Assembly (NCBI GenBank): GCA_029532415.1
Contig: JAQOTA010000052.1
Location: 3,410,001-3,474,000, forward strand
DNA: 64,000 bases
Direction: 5' to 3'
DNA from: Marasmius tenuissimus
Taxonomy: Eukaryota; Basidiomycota; Agaricomycetes; Agaricales; Marasmiaceae
Shown here: positions 50,166 through 62,265 of the stretch, in pieces
How positions within the stretch are numbered: the stretch's first letter is position 1
Layout of the letters: each line of letters starts with the position of its first letter
Program-made: the position numbers and the translations under genes
The notes under the pieces: model-generated
Told to the model about the DNA's origin: nothing
What the model saw: only the letters and a program-made list of their open reading frames with translations
Database searches by the model: none

Positions 50166-50173
50166 GAGTTTAT
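50166..50173 (-). promoter_or_regulatory. Candidate TATA box of DUF2235-2
   Basis: TATAAACT on the minus strand, 53-60 bp before the ATG, within CTTGTATAAACT; the paralogue has CTTGTACTATAAG. Confidence 0.5.
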
Positions 50174-51795
50174 ACAAGAAATTCATTGACAGCACCAATG
50201 GGCTATACTTGGTCAAACCTCCGCTTCTTCCGAATAGCATTGACGGGTAATGTCTTCGCCGACCCTGTGACATTATCGCGAAGTTTAGTTTGGGAAACGA
50301 AGAGACCGGGCTTGGGAAGTCATCTACCCTTATCGAGCCACGAGGGCAGGAATTGTATCATCCATGTGGAGTTGAAAGATTCTGGCTGTCGGAGGTCCTA
50401 TTCACCAGCTATCGCTTCGAACCAAAAGCCGCCTTGAAACGGCATAGGCTAGCACCATGGAGTTCACGAACTTGGCGAACTCACAAAGATGAAGCGGCCA
50501 GAGAAGTTCAAAGTCTGCCACGAAGGTCGCACTTCTGTTTTGAGGAACATCAATACAGCGCCCATATTGATACAAGCGCCAGCGCGGGATGGTGCTAACT
50601 TCAGGCTGAACAGGGTGAATCCTGGCTTACGCGCTGAGCCACCGGAATGAATCTTGCGGATACAATGGCTAGGATGGCGGTATCATCGCGGACTTGGGAG
50701 TTGGAGCTTCTTTGTTCTATATCAAAAACATAGCCCGGATATGATAGCCCCTGTACAGGTCAATTGGCATCATAGAACGGACAAAGCTGGCATGAACACT
50801 TGACCGTTGCGCACCTCCGAATCCTGTCATGGGTATCATGCCATTCATGACCGCTTTGATCGCGATGTTGCGAGTAGAGTTCGACTTGAGAGAACTTGGA
50901 ACAGTTCTTCTAACTTGTCAAACACAGACCCTTCGGTCTTGACAATTGTTCTGTCAAGTTAATGACTGCAACGGTGAAGTCAGCTATGATGAAAGTAGCA
51001 ATATTCAGGAAAATGCAACCTGACAGTGTCAGACAGTTTTTCGATCCTCCAGCGAACAAGCTCTCGCAATTGAGCCGTGACGTGAGGCGGCAGTGAATCT
51101 GAGCGCTTGAGGCATCTTTATGAAAACAAGCTATGATCAAAGGAATAGACCTGTGGTTTTGAGCTGTACAGCTAAAGATTTTTGACTCCGAATGCTCGAA
51201 AGATTGTGGCACGTTCGGTCGTCCCTGCAGAGTCTACTACCTAGTCAGACGAGACAAAGTTGACAGGGCCAATTTGATGTATCGGGACTCGTAAATGTTC
51301 CTGTATATTCCTATAGATGTTCTATCACTTCATTGAATGTCGAAAGGTTGGTCACAATAGTCGTGCAATCGATATTATAGTAAGCGCTTGGAGGCGATGG
51401 TGATGGTGTCGGTCAGAATTTCAGAAAGGACTTCAAATTCACATGTTCGGCCACGGCCTACGGCCCACCGGAGGTCGGAGGTCGGTGTGAGGTGACTGGG
51501 CCCTTCCGACTCCGAGCCGGCAGGCGGCTCCGCCCGGTTGCCTTGCACCTCCTTGCACTCCCATTGCTGCAAGCCCTCCCAGTCGAATGTCCAGTACTCT
51601 ATCGTGCTTAGTGAACTCAAGGGCGAACCTTCAAACTGAGCTTTCGCATCAAATGAACCGAGTAGGTAAAACCGTGTCTATTTAATTATGAACCAGATAA
51701 TGATATTAACGTATTCTAGTAAGACCCGAATTTGATTGAAACCTACTTGCTATCGAGGCTGTATAGGGTTGCATGTTCCGAATTCATTCCCCCGT
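50174..51795. other. Intergenic, no gene recognised
   Basis: About 1.6 kb without a supported gene. A GC-rich patch at 51440-51570 stands out against its surroundings but shows no coding pattern. Confidence 0.45.
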
Positions 51796-52914
51796 CTATA
51801 CGGCTCTGTCGAAGATTCTGGCGACATCGATGGGCATGAACTTCAGCGATCCAGGTGCCGTCCACTTGGCTGCGTCTTCAGACAAAACCTTCAAGCTCTC
51901 CGAGTCATAGAAATCCTACACGAATCCCAGTTCAGAACACCCGAAAAATTCAAATAAAGCTGATCGGTCACATACCTGAAAAGATGGAGCGTCAATCGCT
52001 ATGATTCCACTCCACTTGGGGACGGAATCACCGCCAGCCCCAGCAAACGCTTTGATGGGTTCCGCGAGATGACACTTCGAAAGAGGTGAGTTGCAAAGTC
52101 TTGACGCCAGTCCATGAAGATACGACTTACCTGGTCGTACTTGATAACCTTCTTTCCTAGGGGTGTCTTTTTCAGCACCACAACGTGGTTATTCAACCAA
52201 GCGTTCGTGAATTGCTCGTCCGTCAACCCTTCCTTCTTCTCGAAGACAACGACCATCCTGGCGCGATACTTGCGGACTTCGGTCTCGGGAAGCTTCGTCT
52301 TCTCCTCGACGTGTGGGACGACTGTGGCAACATTGGTGTAGGCAAACAGGGAGCCTTCGCGGCTGGAAAATGTGGCCTCATCGGGAGCTATGATCTTCTC
52401 GTAGTCGGGGTCTTCAATGGTCTGGCCTTGCCGGTCAGAACGCTGGTGAAGAGAGAGAGAACGTTGATCTCAGTGCGTACCTCGTTGAACCCCTCGAACG
52501 ATTCAGCGTCGAACGCTGGTATGCCATCGAAATCGACGACTGATATCCCAGCCTTCTTCAACTTCCCCTTCTCTTTCTGGTTGACGTGGAGCTACGTCGA
52601 TACGAGCCAGTCAGTCAGTCAATCGGGCAGATGGCGACGGCAAAACACACCTGCTCGTAGATGGTAGGGTTCCGGAAGCGCGAGACGTAATCTGTATACG
52701 TCTTTGCGTGACTATGAAGCCAATAATCGTCGAACTGTTCGATCGTCCAATCTTCCCTCTTCTTGGCGAAGACGAGGACTCTTGGCTTGGTGTTTGGAAT
52801 ATCGACACGGCGAGAGAGGTCTCCGGATCCGGAGGACGCTATCGTCATTCCCAGTGTGTTGGAGAAGAGCAGGAGGGAGACGAGGAGGCTGGTGAATCGA
52901 GTTTGAGTGGCCAT
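51796..52914 (-). CDS. Two-domain EthD-like protein with signal peptide (paralogue 2)
   Basis: The N-terminus MATQTRFTSLLVSLLLFSNT is a clear signal peptide. The first EthD unit has PRVLVFAKKREDWTIEQFDD and YWLHSHAKTY; the second has RMVVVFEKKEGLTDEQFTN, AWLNNHVVVLKKTPLGKKVI and the end FMPIDVARIFDRAV. Introns fall at the same places as in EthD-1, for example after NPTIYEQ and before LHVNQ. It is probably secreted or directed to the secretory pathway, in contrast to paralogue 1. Function is unknown. Confidence 0.82.
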
Positions 52915-52990
52915 GAGGGTGGAACTGGAGATGTGACGAGAGACGAAGTACGTCTGTTGCGCTGATGGGGGTCCAGCGGCTTACTCCCTC

Positions 52991-52998
52991 GTTTTTAT
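52991..52998 (-). promoter_or_regulatory. TATA box of EthD-2
   Basis: TATAAAAA on the minus strand, 77-84 bp before the ATG, a perfect consensus. Confidence 0.6.
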
Positions 52999-55440
52999 AG
53001 GTTTTTCTTCTTCGGTACCTCCGTTGCAAGTTTATCCTGTATCGTCAGCACCGAATTGACTTGACTAAAGGTCAAAGCCAGGATGAAGGAAACTGGCGAG
53101 TTCGGGAAAAAATCATGTCATGAAACTTGCGGCCAGCGTCGGCCAACATCGGCGTCCCGTGAGTCTCACACGATTCAGTGAACGGATCAGCTTCAGAGCG
53201 CATTGTACGACAAGGTGGAGTGCTCATCGTTCGAAGGTGATGCGGGAAATGGACACGGAGGAAGTGAATGAAACTTTGTAACCCACCTAACCTTCCTGAT
53301 ATAGGCAACTTGTGATCGCGGATAAAAAAAGACAATCTACGTTCTGTCAATTCGCCTGAATCGAAGAGAGGATTTGCTTCTTTTACCGAGATGTGGTCCG
53401 TTCCAAGCGGTCGTTGGAGAAATCGGCATAGAGTCTCCGGACTATCATGTGTAACGGAGTTGCTTCACGGTTGCCACTCGATCAGACTCGACCTCCAGGA
53501 GTCTGTTTGAGTTCAGTCGCCGGTGTTACTTCATAAGGGCAAGGAAAGGTGCGACAAACTCTGAACTCTCCGCAGAAAGATTCAACAGAGATCACGACTC
53601 ACACCCGGCGTGAAAAAAGACGGAAGTTGAAACTCGACCGTGGCGAAGTGAGAGCCACATCTAGATTTGGTACAGATTCGATTCGTACCGCCTTGATTCG
53701 ATTACTGGGAGTTAAACTCAACCGTAAACTGTTCAAGTGCGGGATGGCTATCACAAAGATCAACTTGATATCGGTCAGTGAAAAATCATCAGGTCCACAC
53801 TGCCTCCCGACGAACCCCCGGTTCTGGGTGGGTTTCGGAATGAAGTGTTGAACTGACAACCCCGTTACAGGGGAATATAGTAGTCACGAGAGGATGCTAC
53901 GAGGGGAGTCCCCGGCCCCATTAGAGGATAGCAGAAAGGTGTACCTAATCGAAGCATCCTAGCAAGATGATATGATGGACTGGGCCTGTTCGGAGCGCCT
54001 CGAGTTGATTATCATGAACAATTATGGAAGATATCCATCCATCATGACACCCAATGTCTCTGAAAAATTTTCGGTCAGTACTAACACCCGGTTTGGTTGC
54101 CTACTTACAAGAGAGTCCGGCCTCAACAAGACCCCGGGAGACGAACAGACCAGCGAAGTTGATGGCTAGCACGGTGGTCTTGTTCATCACAGTGGCATCG
54201 AATCACACAGCCAAGTCCCGTACCGTCAAGAAGGGCCAGACCAATTGTCTCGAGTTGAATCATTAGATTTGTAGGACTACACCGCGGTCTGCGGTAAGGG
54301 AATGTAAGTGAGATAGTAGGGATTTGAGGTAAGCGGCCCCAAAGTACTAGGCCCGAGATTCCGGATGGTAGAGGCAAACATAAGTCTCGTTCCTTTGAAA
54401 TGTCGTTTCTTAGGTCCTCCCATCGAGACATCCCTATCAGAGTACGTCGGAACTTGCGATTGAATTGCCTTACGTCGTGATTAGAGGTACTGAATGGTTC
54501 TCTTGGCAGATAAGTTTGTCCGGACAAGGTGGCAACACTGTTCTATCAGGGTAAATGGAGGTTTGGAGGGACTGCAGGCATCAGTCCTGCCCTCTGAGAT
54601 CTGAGAGCTCGAAGTCCTTCCACGGCCCTCCCTATGCCCCCCCTAACGAATACAATGTGAATGTAGTGGACTCTAAAGGGCTATCGGGAGCAATTAGTGC
54701 CTATTTTGAAGTGATGTTTGAGTGGAACTTGTGATCACCGGGTGCACTTTCGTCGAATTGGCATGTTAACTTCCCCGAGTCACACGACATCCGAAGCAGT
54801 AGTTTTCAGCTCTATTTTCGGGACCCACAACTCGTGCCTCACAGCAACTCCCCGCTGACTGTTCTTTGAACACCGGAGTCGGGAACTTGTGTGTTTCCTG
54901 AGCGAAGCCTGTGGTAGCGCTCACTGAAACCTATTTCTGGGTATATCCCACTTACTCCTTGTTTCCTATAGACTCAGGTCCAGGTGCGGTGCAGGAAGAT
55001 CAAGATGCACAGGTGCTGATGATTTTTGATGTTCTGCTCAAGTCGTGGATCACGAAAGATCACGAACCTGATAGTTTTGGCAGATGAAGAGGCGTGGGAG
55101 GATTGCTTATTTGAGTTTACTTGCCGTTCATCCCGGCACAATTTCCAACGTGGCCAACAACCACCACCGTCTACCTACAAGGTGCGCTCTGGTACGCTTT
55201 CTAGTCACTACTAAAACTCAACATAAGAGAAACAGATTCATAGAAGACCACGTATATCGCTACCAAAACGCCTCATGGTGAGAGGCTAGCGCGCAAAGGG
55301 CGCCCAGATTCAATCAACGCAATATAAATAGGTGATCTTACTCAGCAACCTCAATACACTCGTCTATACCCCACCTCTCCCTCACAACTGGCTCACCTCT
55401 CGCTCAGAACTGGAATATTTGAAGGAAACGACAGGGCGTT
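52999..55440. other. Intergenic, no gene recognised
   Basis: About 2.4 kb. Short open frames only. An ATATAAATA sequence at about 55321-55330 is a possible TATA box for the Zn2Cys6 gene 110 bp downstream. Confidence 0.45.
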
Positions 55441-58400
55441 ATGGGCGTAGCACTCAAAGAGAAGGAAAAAGATGCACAAGGAAGAAGAAAACCAGGTCGT
55501 GTGTGAGTAATTCGAATCCAGCGCTCATGATTGGTAGAAATCTGACGTCTTCTACTCACTAGACCTACTTCTTGCGCTGAATGCAGACGACTCAAACTTC
55601 GTTGCGACAAGAAAGTATGCAGTTGGAACTTGCTGCGGTGAGCTATCATTGAACGATCTTCGTCTAGGTTCCTTGCGAAAAGTGTGTTTCACGTGGGTGC
55701 GGGGCGATATGCCCAGACGGTGCGTCGCATTTAACGTTCTGGAGATCTAATAAACCTAAAATTGTGTCGAAAATAGGCTCTTTGACCGCTGGGAAAGGCA
55801 ATAGGCTCGTCCTCGCCAATACGGAAGAATTACACGACAGGATCGACGGTCTATGTGGAAGGATTAGAGAACTGGAAGCAGCGTTAAGGGTGCTGCAAAT
55901 GCAGGTTTCGGACGAGCCGCATCCTTTGCTCACTCCGGATTTGCTGCAGCTGAAGGCACCCCAGACGAATGGGAACAATAAGGCTCAACAGAAAACATCA
56001 CATGCGACTTCGTGTGAGACACAGTCATCGTCGTCTGGTGCCTCTTCGAGCGCGTCGCCACCAGAGCAGCAATCGCAGGAAACGGATGAGGACGAGCTGC
56101 TGGTAGATGCTTTTGGTGCGTAACGTTGCTTTCTGAAGGCAAAACGAGACCCTTACGCCTGCGACAGGAACCCTATCTATAGGAGCCAACGGAGAATCGA
56201 CCTTCCTCGGAAAGACAGCTCGGTCCGAAGTACGCGCTATGCTGCTTTTCCCCCACTCTCATGAAGCTCATCGCAACGCTTTTTAGTTCCTTATTCGTGC
56301 CCTCTCAAAACCCCCAGCATCCGAAGAAGTCGAATGCCCTAGAATATCTGAGAAGATTAGAACAGCTACATGTACAGACTCCGACAAGGACCCTGAGGCG
56401 TTCGGTAACGAATTGTTGTCGATGCTGCCGTCACTGTCTGAAGCAATACGGCTGTGCGAGGTCTACCTAGAACATGGGAAATACTTGTAAGCTTCTATAT
56501 TGTAGGATCGCCTAGGAAGAATCCCAGGCTTACCAAACTCTCAGCTACCCTCCAGTACCCCGCTCAGAGCTTTTTGACGATGTCCTGGCAATGGTTTACA
56601 GAGCTGGAAATTTCTCCCACATCAACTGTCACCACTCCGTGGCCCTCCTTTTCTCCGTTTTCTCATTGGCCTCGCTGTTTGACACGACACGAACACCATA
56701 CAGTGTTGAAGCTCAAGAGTACTTCTATCTCGCCCGTGCAACTGTGGGAATCAATCCCGTCATGAAAAGAACGACGCTGAGGATGGTTCAAACTACAGTG
56801 AGTAGTTCTTGACGACTGTTTCAGGATCGGCTGACCATAATCTGCTGTTCAGTTGCATCTAGCGCAGTACCTCGAACTCAGTGATTGGCAAGCACTGGGA
56901 ACTAATTCTGCGTTGCCCGTTGCGGGACATGCCGTTCGCCTAGCTGTTTCCGTGAGTCTGCCACCAGCATGAAGTCTGATTCTATCTCACGTGGTTGATC
57001 TCATCTAAGGTTGGCCTACGTACGTTGTCCCTCCGTCAATGGCCACCATACCTGAAGAAGTATGTCGCACAGACCTCAACAGTTCCCGATGGAAGCTCCC
57101 AGAGCAGGTCCAACAACAAAGGAATCGTGTCTTCTGGTCTTTGTTCGCGAACGATACATGGATGGTCCGTTCTTAGTGTCTTCCTCGACTCATGTTCGAA
57201 GTCTGAACCCAATCCCAGAGCTTCTCCTATGGCCGCCCACCGAACATCTCCCCTGTATACGTCGACTGTCCTCTCCCCAAGGATACCGAAGAGTTCGTCA
57301 ATTCCGAGGGGCAAAAGGAGACCGGGTGTAGGTATCTGTCCTATCGCCTCCCTCCCGTCCTCGCTGACTTCTACTTTGACCATCCATAGTCCACTCATGG
57401 ATATGGCAATATTCTGCCTTCATGCACTCCATCATGGAAGGTGCCTTTGGCTGTACTGTCCCCACCTACGCCAAGATAGTCGAGTTTGATAGGAAGATCA
57501 GGGATTTCCCCGTCTCTCTACATCTACGGGTGTGTTGCGCGCATGACACGAGGCCGGATATCTTGATGCAGAAGTATATGGTCCTTTGCTACAAAGAGAC
57601 GAGTGCGTGCTTTTCCTTACTCTCACAACTGACCTCGCGAACTGATGCATGTCCCTACGATACTAGCCCTCCTCCACCTCCACCGAGCATATTTCGCGCA
57701 GGCTCTTCTGGACTCACCGCACGATTTGACGACCCATCGCTTTGTCCCCTCGGTAATGGCGACTTACAGGTCGGCATGGAGGTTGATTCAGGGACTGAAA
57801 CAAGCTTGGGAAAAGGCACCGCAGTTGGTGTCGAGGTATAATTTGGCTTGGTCTCAAGCCCTCTCTGCTGCGGTACGTTTTTCCGATCCTCGAAACTCGC
57901 TGTTCGTGCTCATAATCATTCGTGTTATTCTATGCTAAGATTGTGATGTGCATCCTCATAACCCGAGCACCGAACTCCAAGATGACTGGATCTTCGTTGA
58001 AGGAGCTGGATGACGTTTCAAAGCTCTTTGAGGAGGCTGCCCCAACCTGCAGATCTGCGTCGACTATCCTCGTGCGTGGTTTAGTTTGCTTCTGGTCTCC
58101 ATTTTGTTGATAGAGCGTGTCATCAGGACACCATTCTGGTCCTACAACGCAAGGCCCACGACGCAGTCGACCAAACACCTACTCCACCCGACCCTAACCG
58201 ATGCGAATTCAACCTCACACCCGCAGAACTCGATCGACTCGGTGGGCGCACACAACTGGTTTCACCACGAGAGAACAACCATACCGGAACCTCTAACAAA
58301 GGCAGCCCCCTCCTCAACGGGAACGCAAATACCAACGGGAACGGCTACATCAACGGAACCTCAGACACCCACTCCGGCCCTTCAGACATCCTAAATGGCG

Positions 58401-58816
58401 TTCGCGACACGATCATGGCCGAACAAGGGATCCAGAATATGCACCCGATCATCGCACAAGACATGCGAAGTCTCGATTCGGACTCGCTCGAAAGCTCGCT
58501 TCTCGATCTTTACGACGCTCCCGGGTCGAATTCCATGGGCACATTGAACCTCGGCGCATCGTTGGACCATCTCATGGATCACAACAACTTCGGCGGTGTC
58601 GGGATGCCTGACCAAGGCCAAGATCTGTTTGGATCTGGGGCGATTTCGTCCTCGTCGTCGGGGATGTTCAACGCGATGGCGTACCCTCCGACAAATGGTG
58701 GGACTGTGAATGGGACGGGATTGTCTGCGGGGCAGCCTGGATTTGGTGTCAACGTGAATGGTGCACCGATTTTGGACGCGACGTGGCAGAGTTTCGTTGA
58801 GCAGTTGGGGTTTTGA
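55441..58816 (+). CDS. Zn2Cys6 fungal transcription factor with fungal-specific TF domain
   Basis: The first exon MGVALKEKEKDAQGRRKPGR splices to PTSCAECRRLKLRCDKK and then VPCEKCVSRGCGAICPDG, completing six cysteines of a Zn2Cys6 binuclear cluster. A short helix (LHDRIDGLCGRIRELEAAL) follows as a likely dimerisation coil, then a Ser/Gln-rich linker. The mid-region holds the fungal-specific TF domain (LARATVGINPVMKRTTLRMVQT; AVRLAVSVGLHLNSSRW; RNRVFWSLFANDTWM). The C-terminus is Asn/Gly/Ser-rich, as in activation domains, and ends WQSFVEQLGF. At least eight short introns are needed. It acts in the nucleus on CGG-type sites by family rule; regulated genes cannot be inferred. Confidence 0.88.
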
Positions 58817-59671
58817 GGGGAGGGAGGGGGCGGGAGATCCATGCATTTGGAGCCGTATGACCGAGTGTTTCCTAGTTATAAGTGACCCGTTGCTACAGCC
58901 TACAGGCAACATACATGTAATTGCGTTTCTCGTTGGACTTCCTTCTTTTTTGAGGATAGGATGAAGTGTTTAAATTCGGCCGAGGATATATAATATCGTA
59001 GTAGTTATTTGGTTAGTGTAGTGTACTCTAAATTATATACTAGTTCCCTCCTCGGTTTTGCACGGTCACCTTGGTTCACCAGTATCGTCCAGCTGGAGCA
59101 ACCGGGTTCTGCGCTGACGGCTGAAATTTAGCATCGCGTTTCTAGTGGCTCTGAGCCCTGGCCAAAGGCATGTTGCGAGGTCACGCTAGATATGGGACAG
59201 CTACATCATTGTACAACACAACATATTTACACGATAGCTACAGTTGCAGTACAACTCGACCCAGAGACAGACGTATAACAGAGCAATTTACACGACTTGA
59301 GAACAGACGGAAAGCAAATTAAACGAAGGAAAGCGAGGGAGAAAACAGAGCAAGTGTAAGACGGAGGAGAAAGGGAGTTCCAGAATGGAGGGAGGATAGT
59401 GTCGACCAGTAACAAGATCGAGAGGGCCCCCGGTGAAAGAGTGAAGGTGCCATCTAGACTCGAGCCAGGTCGCCCCGTCAGAGTTTTGAAGACGGTCGTT
59501 CAAAAGCTGCTGCGTCGGTGAAGGGGTAAGGGCCCCACACCGTGCGTCGCTGCTGGGTTCGAGTCTAGGTGCCATCAGAATCAACACTGTGGCCTGAGGA
59601 ATCACCAAAGTTGCCACATTGAAGCGGCGTGGTGAAAGGAGATCTCTCCTGTATACTTCGTACACAAAACC
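58817..59671. other. Intergenic between convergent genes
   Basis: The Zn2Cys6 gene and the kinase gene end towards each other, so this 855 bp should hold two 3' UTRs. No gene seen. Confidence 0.5.
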
Positions 59672-62265
59672 TTACGAGAGCAGAATATCTGGTGATACAT
59701 GCTCCCAAGGAGACCCGGCGCGACGGAGATTTTCTAGGAGCGAAAGGAAGTCGTGAATTTCACTGGCTTCTGGACGATCTTGTGCCTGTCTCGTCCAACA
59801 CTGTTGCATCAGCGCCCATATGTTACTAGGGCACCAAATAACGTTTGTAGGTCGCGGTGGTCTTGAATCGTGGACTGCAACCTGGAACATGACCATGGCA
59901 TCGATGAGATCCGGAAACGGAGGTTTCCCTGTGATGATCTGTTCCGTGGATCCGCTATTATACTGTCGATTCGCGGAATTTAAACAAGACTACTAACCTC
60001 AAGAACGGTGCACGCAAAGGCGTATATATCCCGCGCGAGCTTGATAGTTCTCCTTTTCCCCCTTTCTCCGTTATTACTGATAACCGCACCGCCGCAGACA
60101 TTAAAAAGCTCTGGGGCCATCCAACGGAGGGAGCCCTTCGCACTACTGGCACTCGAATTGTTCAGCTCGGTACTTTCGGCGGCAATGACCGCCAACCCGA
60201 AGTCAGCGAGACGGCAGCGGCCTTGTTCATCCACGAGAACGTTGGCCTTCGAATACTAAGTTAGTATCGCGCAGCGAAAAATAGTTTCACACAGCGACTT
60301 ACTCCCTTAATATCCCCATGTACGATCTTAAGGCCGTGCAAGTAGGCCATCCCTCCAGCAATCTCAAGAATCTGCAATACAGTGAGTTTACTAAGGGAGT
60401 GATTGGCAGGACTTCGGGCCTACTACTGTTAACTTCTCGTGGTCTGGATGCAGAGCGAGGAATGTTACGATATCTCCGTTTGCCATCCAAGGGGAAACTA
60501 GACAGAAGCCGTGCGGAAAGAGGGTGGTGTTGACACCGGTGAAAGGGAGCAGGTTGGGATGGCTAAGTTGAGTCCATAGCAATGTCTCTTTGTAGAATGC
60601 CTACGAGAAAAAACGCGTTTGAGGCATGTTCCGAAAATCTCAAACAGGGGAATGAACGTACCTCGGCGACCTTGGCTCTCTTGCGCCGGTCCCCTTGAAT
60701 ATGGATTCTGAGAACTTTGAGACACACTGATTCTTCCCCATACGTTCCTTTCCATATGTCCTTTGCACGCTCTTCAAGGTCCTTGTTTAACAAAAATAAT
60801 AATTTGAAAACGTACCGAGAACCCCCCGCCAGCTAGAGGATGTGTTCCATCCTTGCCAACTTCGTTGACGAACAATGAGGCAGGTAAAATGTGGTGTGTG
60901 TTTACAAGCGCCTTGAGGCATTTCCTACATCTCATGCGATACTCAGATAGGGACGGTTTCATCGCTGTAGCACGAATCTCCTGTTGATGATGCGCGGAAT
61001 GAACGTCCGACCTAAGAGCATCAATCGAGTGGGATACTAACCGTGTGAAGCAGGTCAACCGTCGTTGGCACTGCTAGCTCCTCCAACGCCAGAACCTTGT
61101 CGATACCCGTATCGCTCAGAAGTATCCTTCGTAGGTCGCCGGCCGTTTCGATGCTTGCTGAAGATGTCCTGCTCGGGCCAGTACCGGCTCCGACACCATG
61201 TAGAGGCGGAGGTTGACCAATAGCCTCTTCGAGGGCCTTATGTAGCTCCTTGTAATACATCTTCTGGTAGTCAAATGACCATCGCCTAAATGCCCATCGT
61301 TCGGCGACAGCTGAAGAAATGGGGGATGGGAATGAGGAGCAGCTTTAAAAGGACCACCGGTCAAGGACTCACTGTCAATGGAGGTTCGCCCCGTTCGCTG
61401 AGCTGTTGTAGAGACAAGCAGCTTTGTTTTTCCTTCGCCATGTTCCGAGAAACATAATCTATTCGTCATGCGAAAACTTGAGCCCCTGGGAGCGTCGGGG
61501 TACCCGATAGTTTCGAAGTGCGACTGGCACAGATCATCGATGTGCTGGTCGCAGAAAGGGCTGTCTTCTATTCTTACAACACAGCGGCGCCATTGGGGCC
61601 CTAGGGAGTCCTTCAGAGGCTTGACGTAGGTGACTGTCCGAGTGAAGTAGCCAACGCCGATTTTCCGAATCGAAAAGTGTATACCTAAATTCATTTATGT
61701 AGAAGGTATCAGCTTGGCCCTGGAGAAAAGTGAACAGCAACTCGCCAGTCATCCCCGGCTCTCTAAAAAAACCTTCAAGAATGTCGTACTGATCGCATGT
61801 TGACGTATGCGCCCCGGTAAACCAGGGAGGACTACATCTAATATCACCTCCTTAAATTGGCTAGCCTGAAGGTTTGAATGCCTGGGCTTGATCATGTCAC
61901 CGAGACTTGAGCCTGGATTTGGAGCCGCAGCAGGGTGTTTATCGTCGGACAAGGGCTTTGTCAATGTCGATTTGTTCAGGCTAAAACAGACATCATTGTA
62001 GTTGAAGTAGCCAACAACCCCTTCGCAGTAGCCCTGATTCAAGCTCCGTGAGCAGGTCAGATAACCTAACCAGGGGAACTCCACGCACCAAATACACGCC
62101 TTCGCGTTCTGGCAACTCCGCCAGAACCGTTATCATATCTCCCTGCAGAAACATTAGATCTGTTTCGCTCTCTGCAACATGGTCATTTATCGCTGTACAT
62201 CTCCCTATTCCACCCTCTGATGCAAAACGTGTCCAACGAGAAAGTTCTTTACCGCCCAGGTCCAT
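59672..62265 (-). CDS. SH3-domain plus TKL-like protein kinase
   Basis: Starts MDLGGKELSRWTRFASEGG. An SH3 domain follows (CTAINDHVAESETDLMFLQG to GYCEGVVGYFNYNDVCF after one splice). A middle part with GMTGELLFTFLQGQADTFY is of unknown fold. The kinase domain has a Gly-rich loop formed by splicing GGGFS to DIWKGTYG, a VAIK-like Lys (CLKVL), LLWTQLSHPNLLPFTGV, HGDIKGANVLV (HRD changed to HGD), DFGLA, GSLRWMAPEL, and a C-lobe ending near LLENLRRAGSPWEH. HGDIKGANVL is common in the TKL-like kinases expanded in Agaricomycetes. Catalytic Asp and DFG are present, so activity is likely. Joining an SH3 domain to such a kinase suggests recruitment by proline-rich partners. Confidence 0.8.

Noticed and set aside
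55930..58912. Long minus-strand open frames opposite the Zn2Cys6 gene
   Set aside because: They are antisense shadows of the well-supported plus-strand exons.
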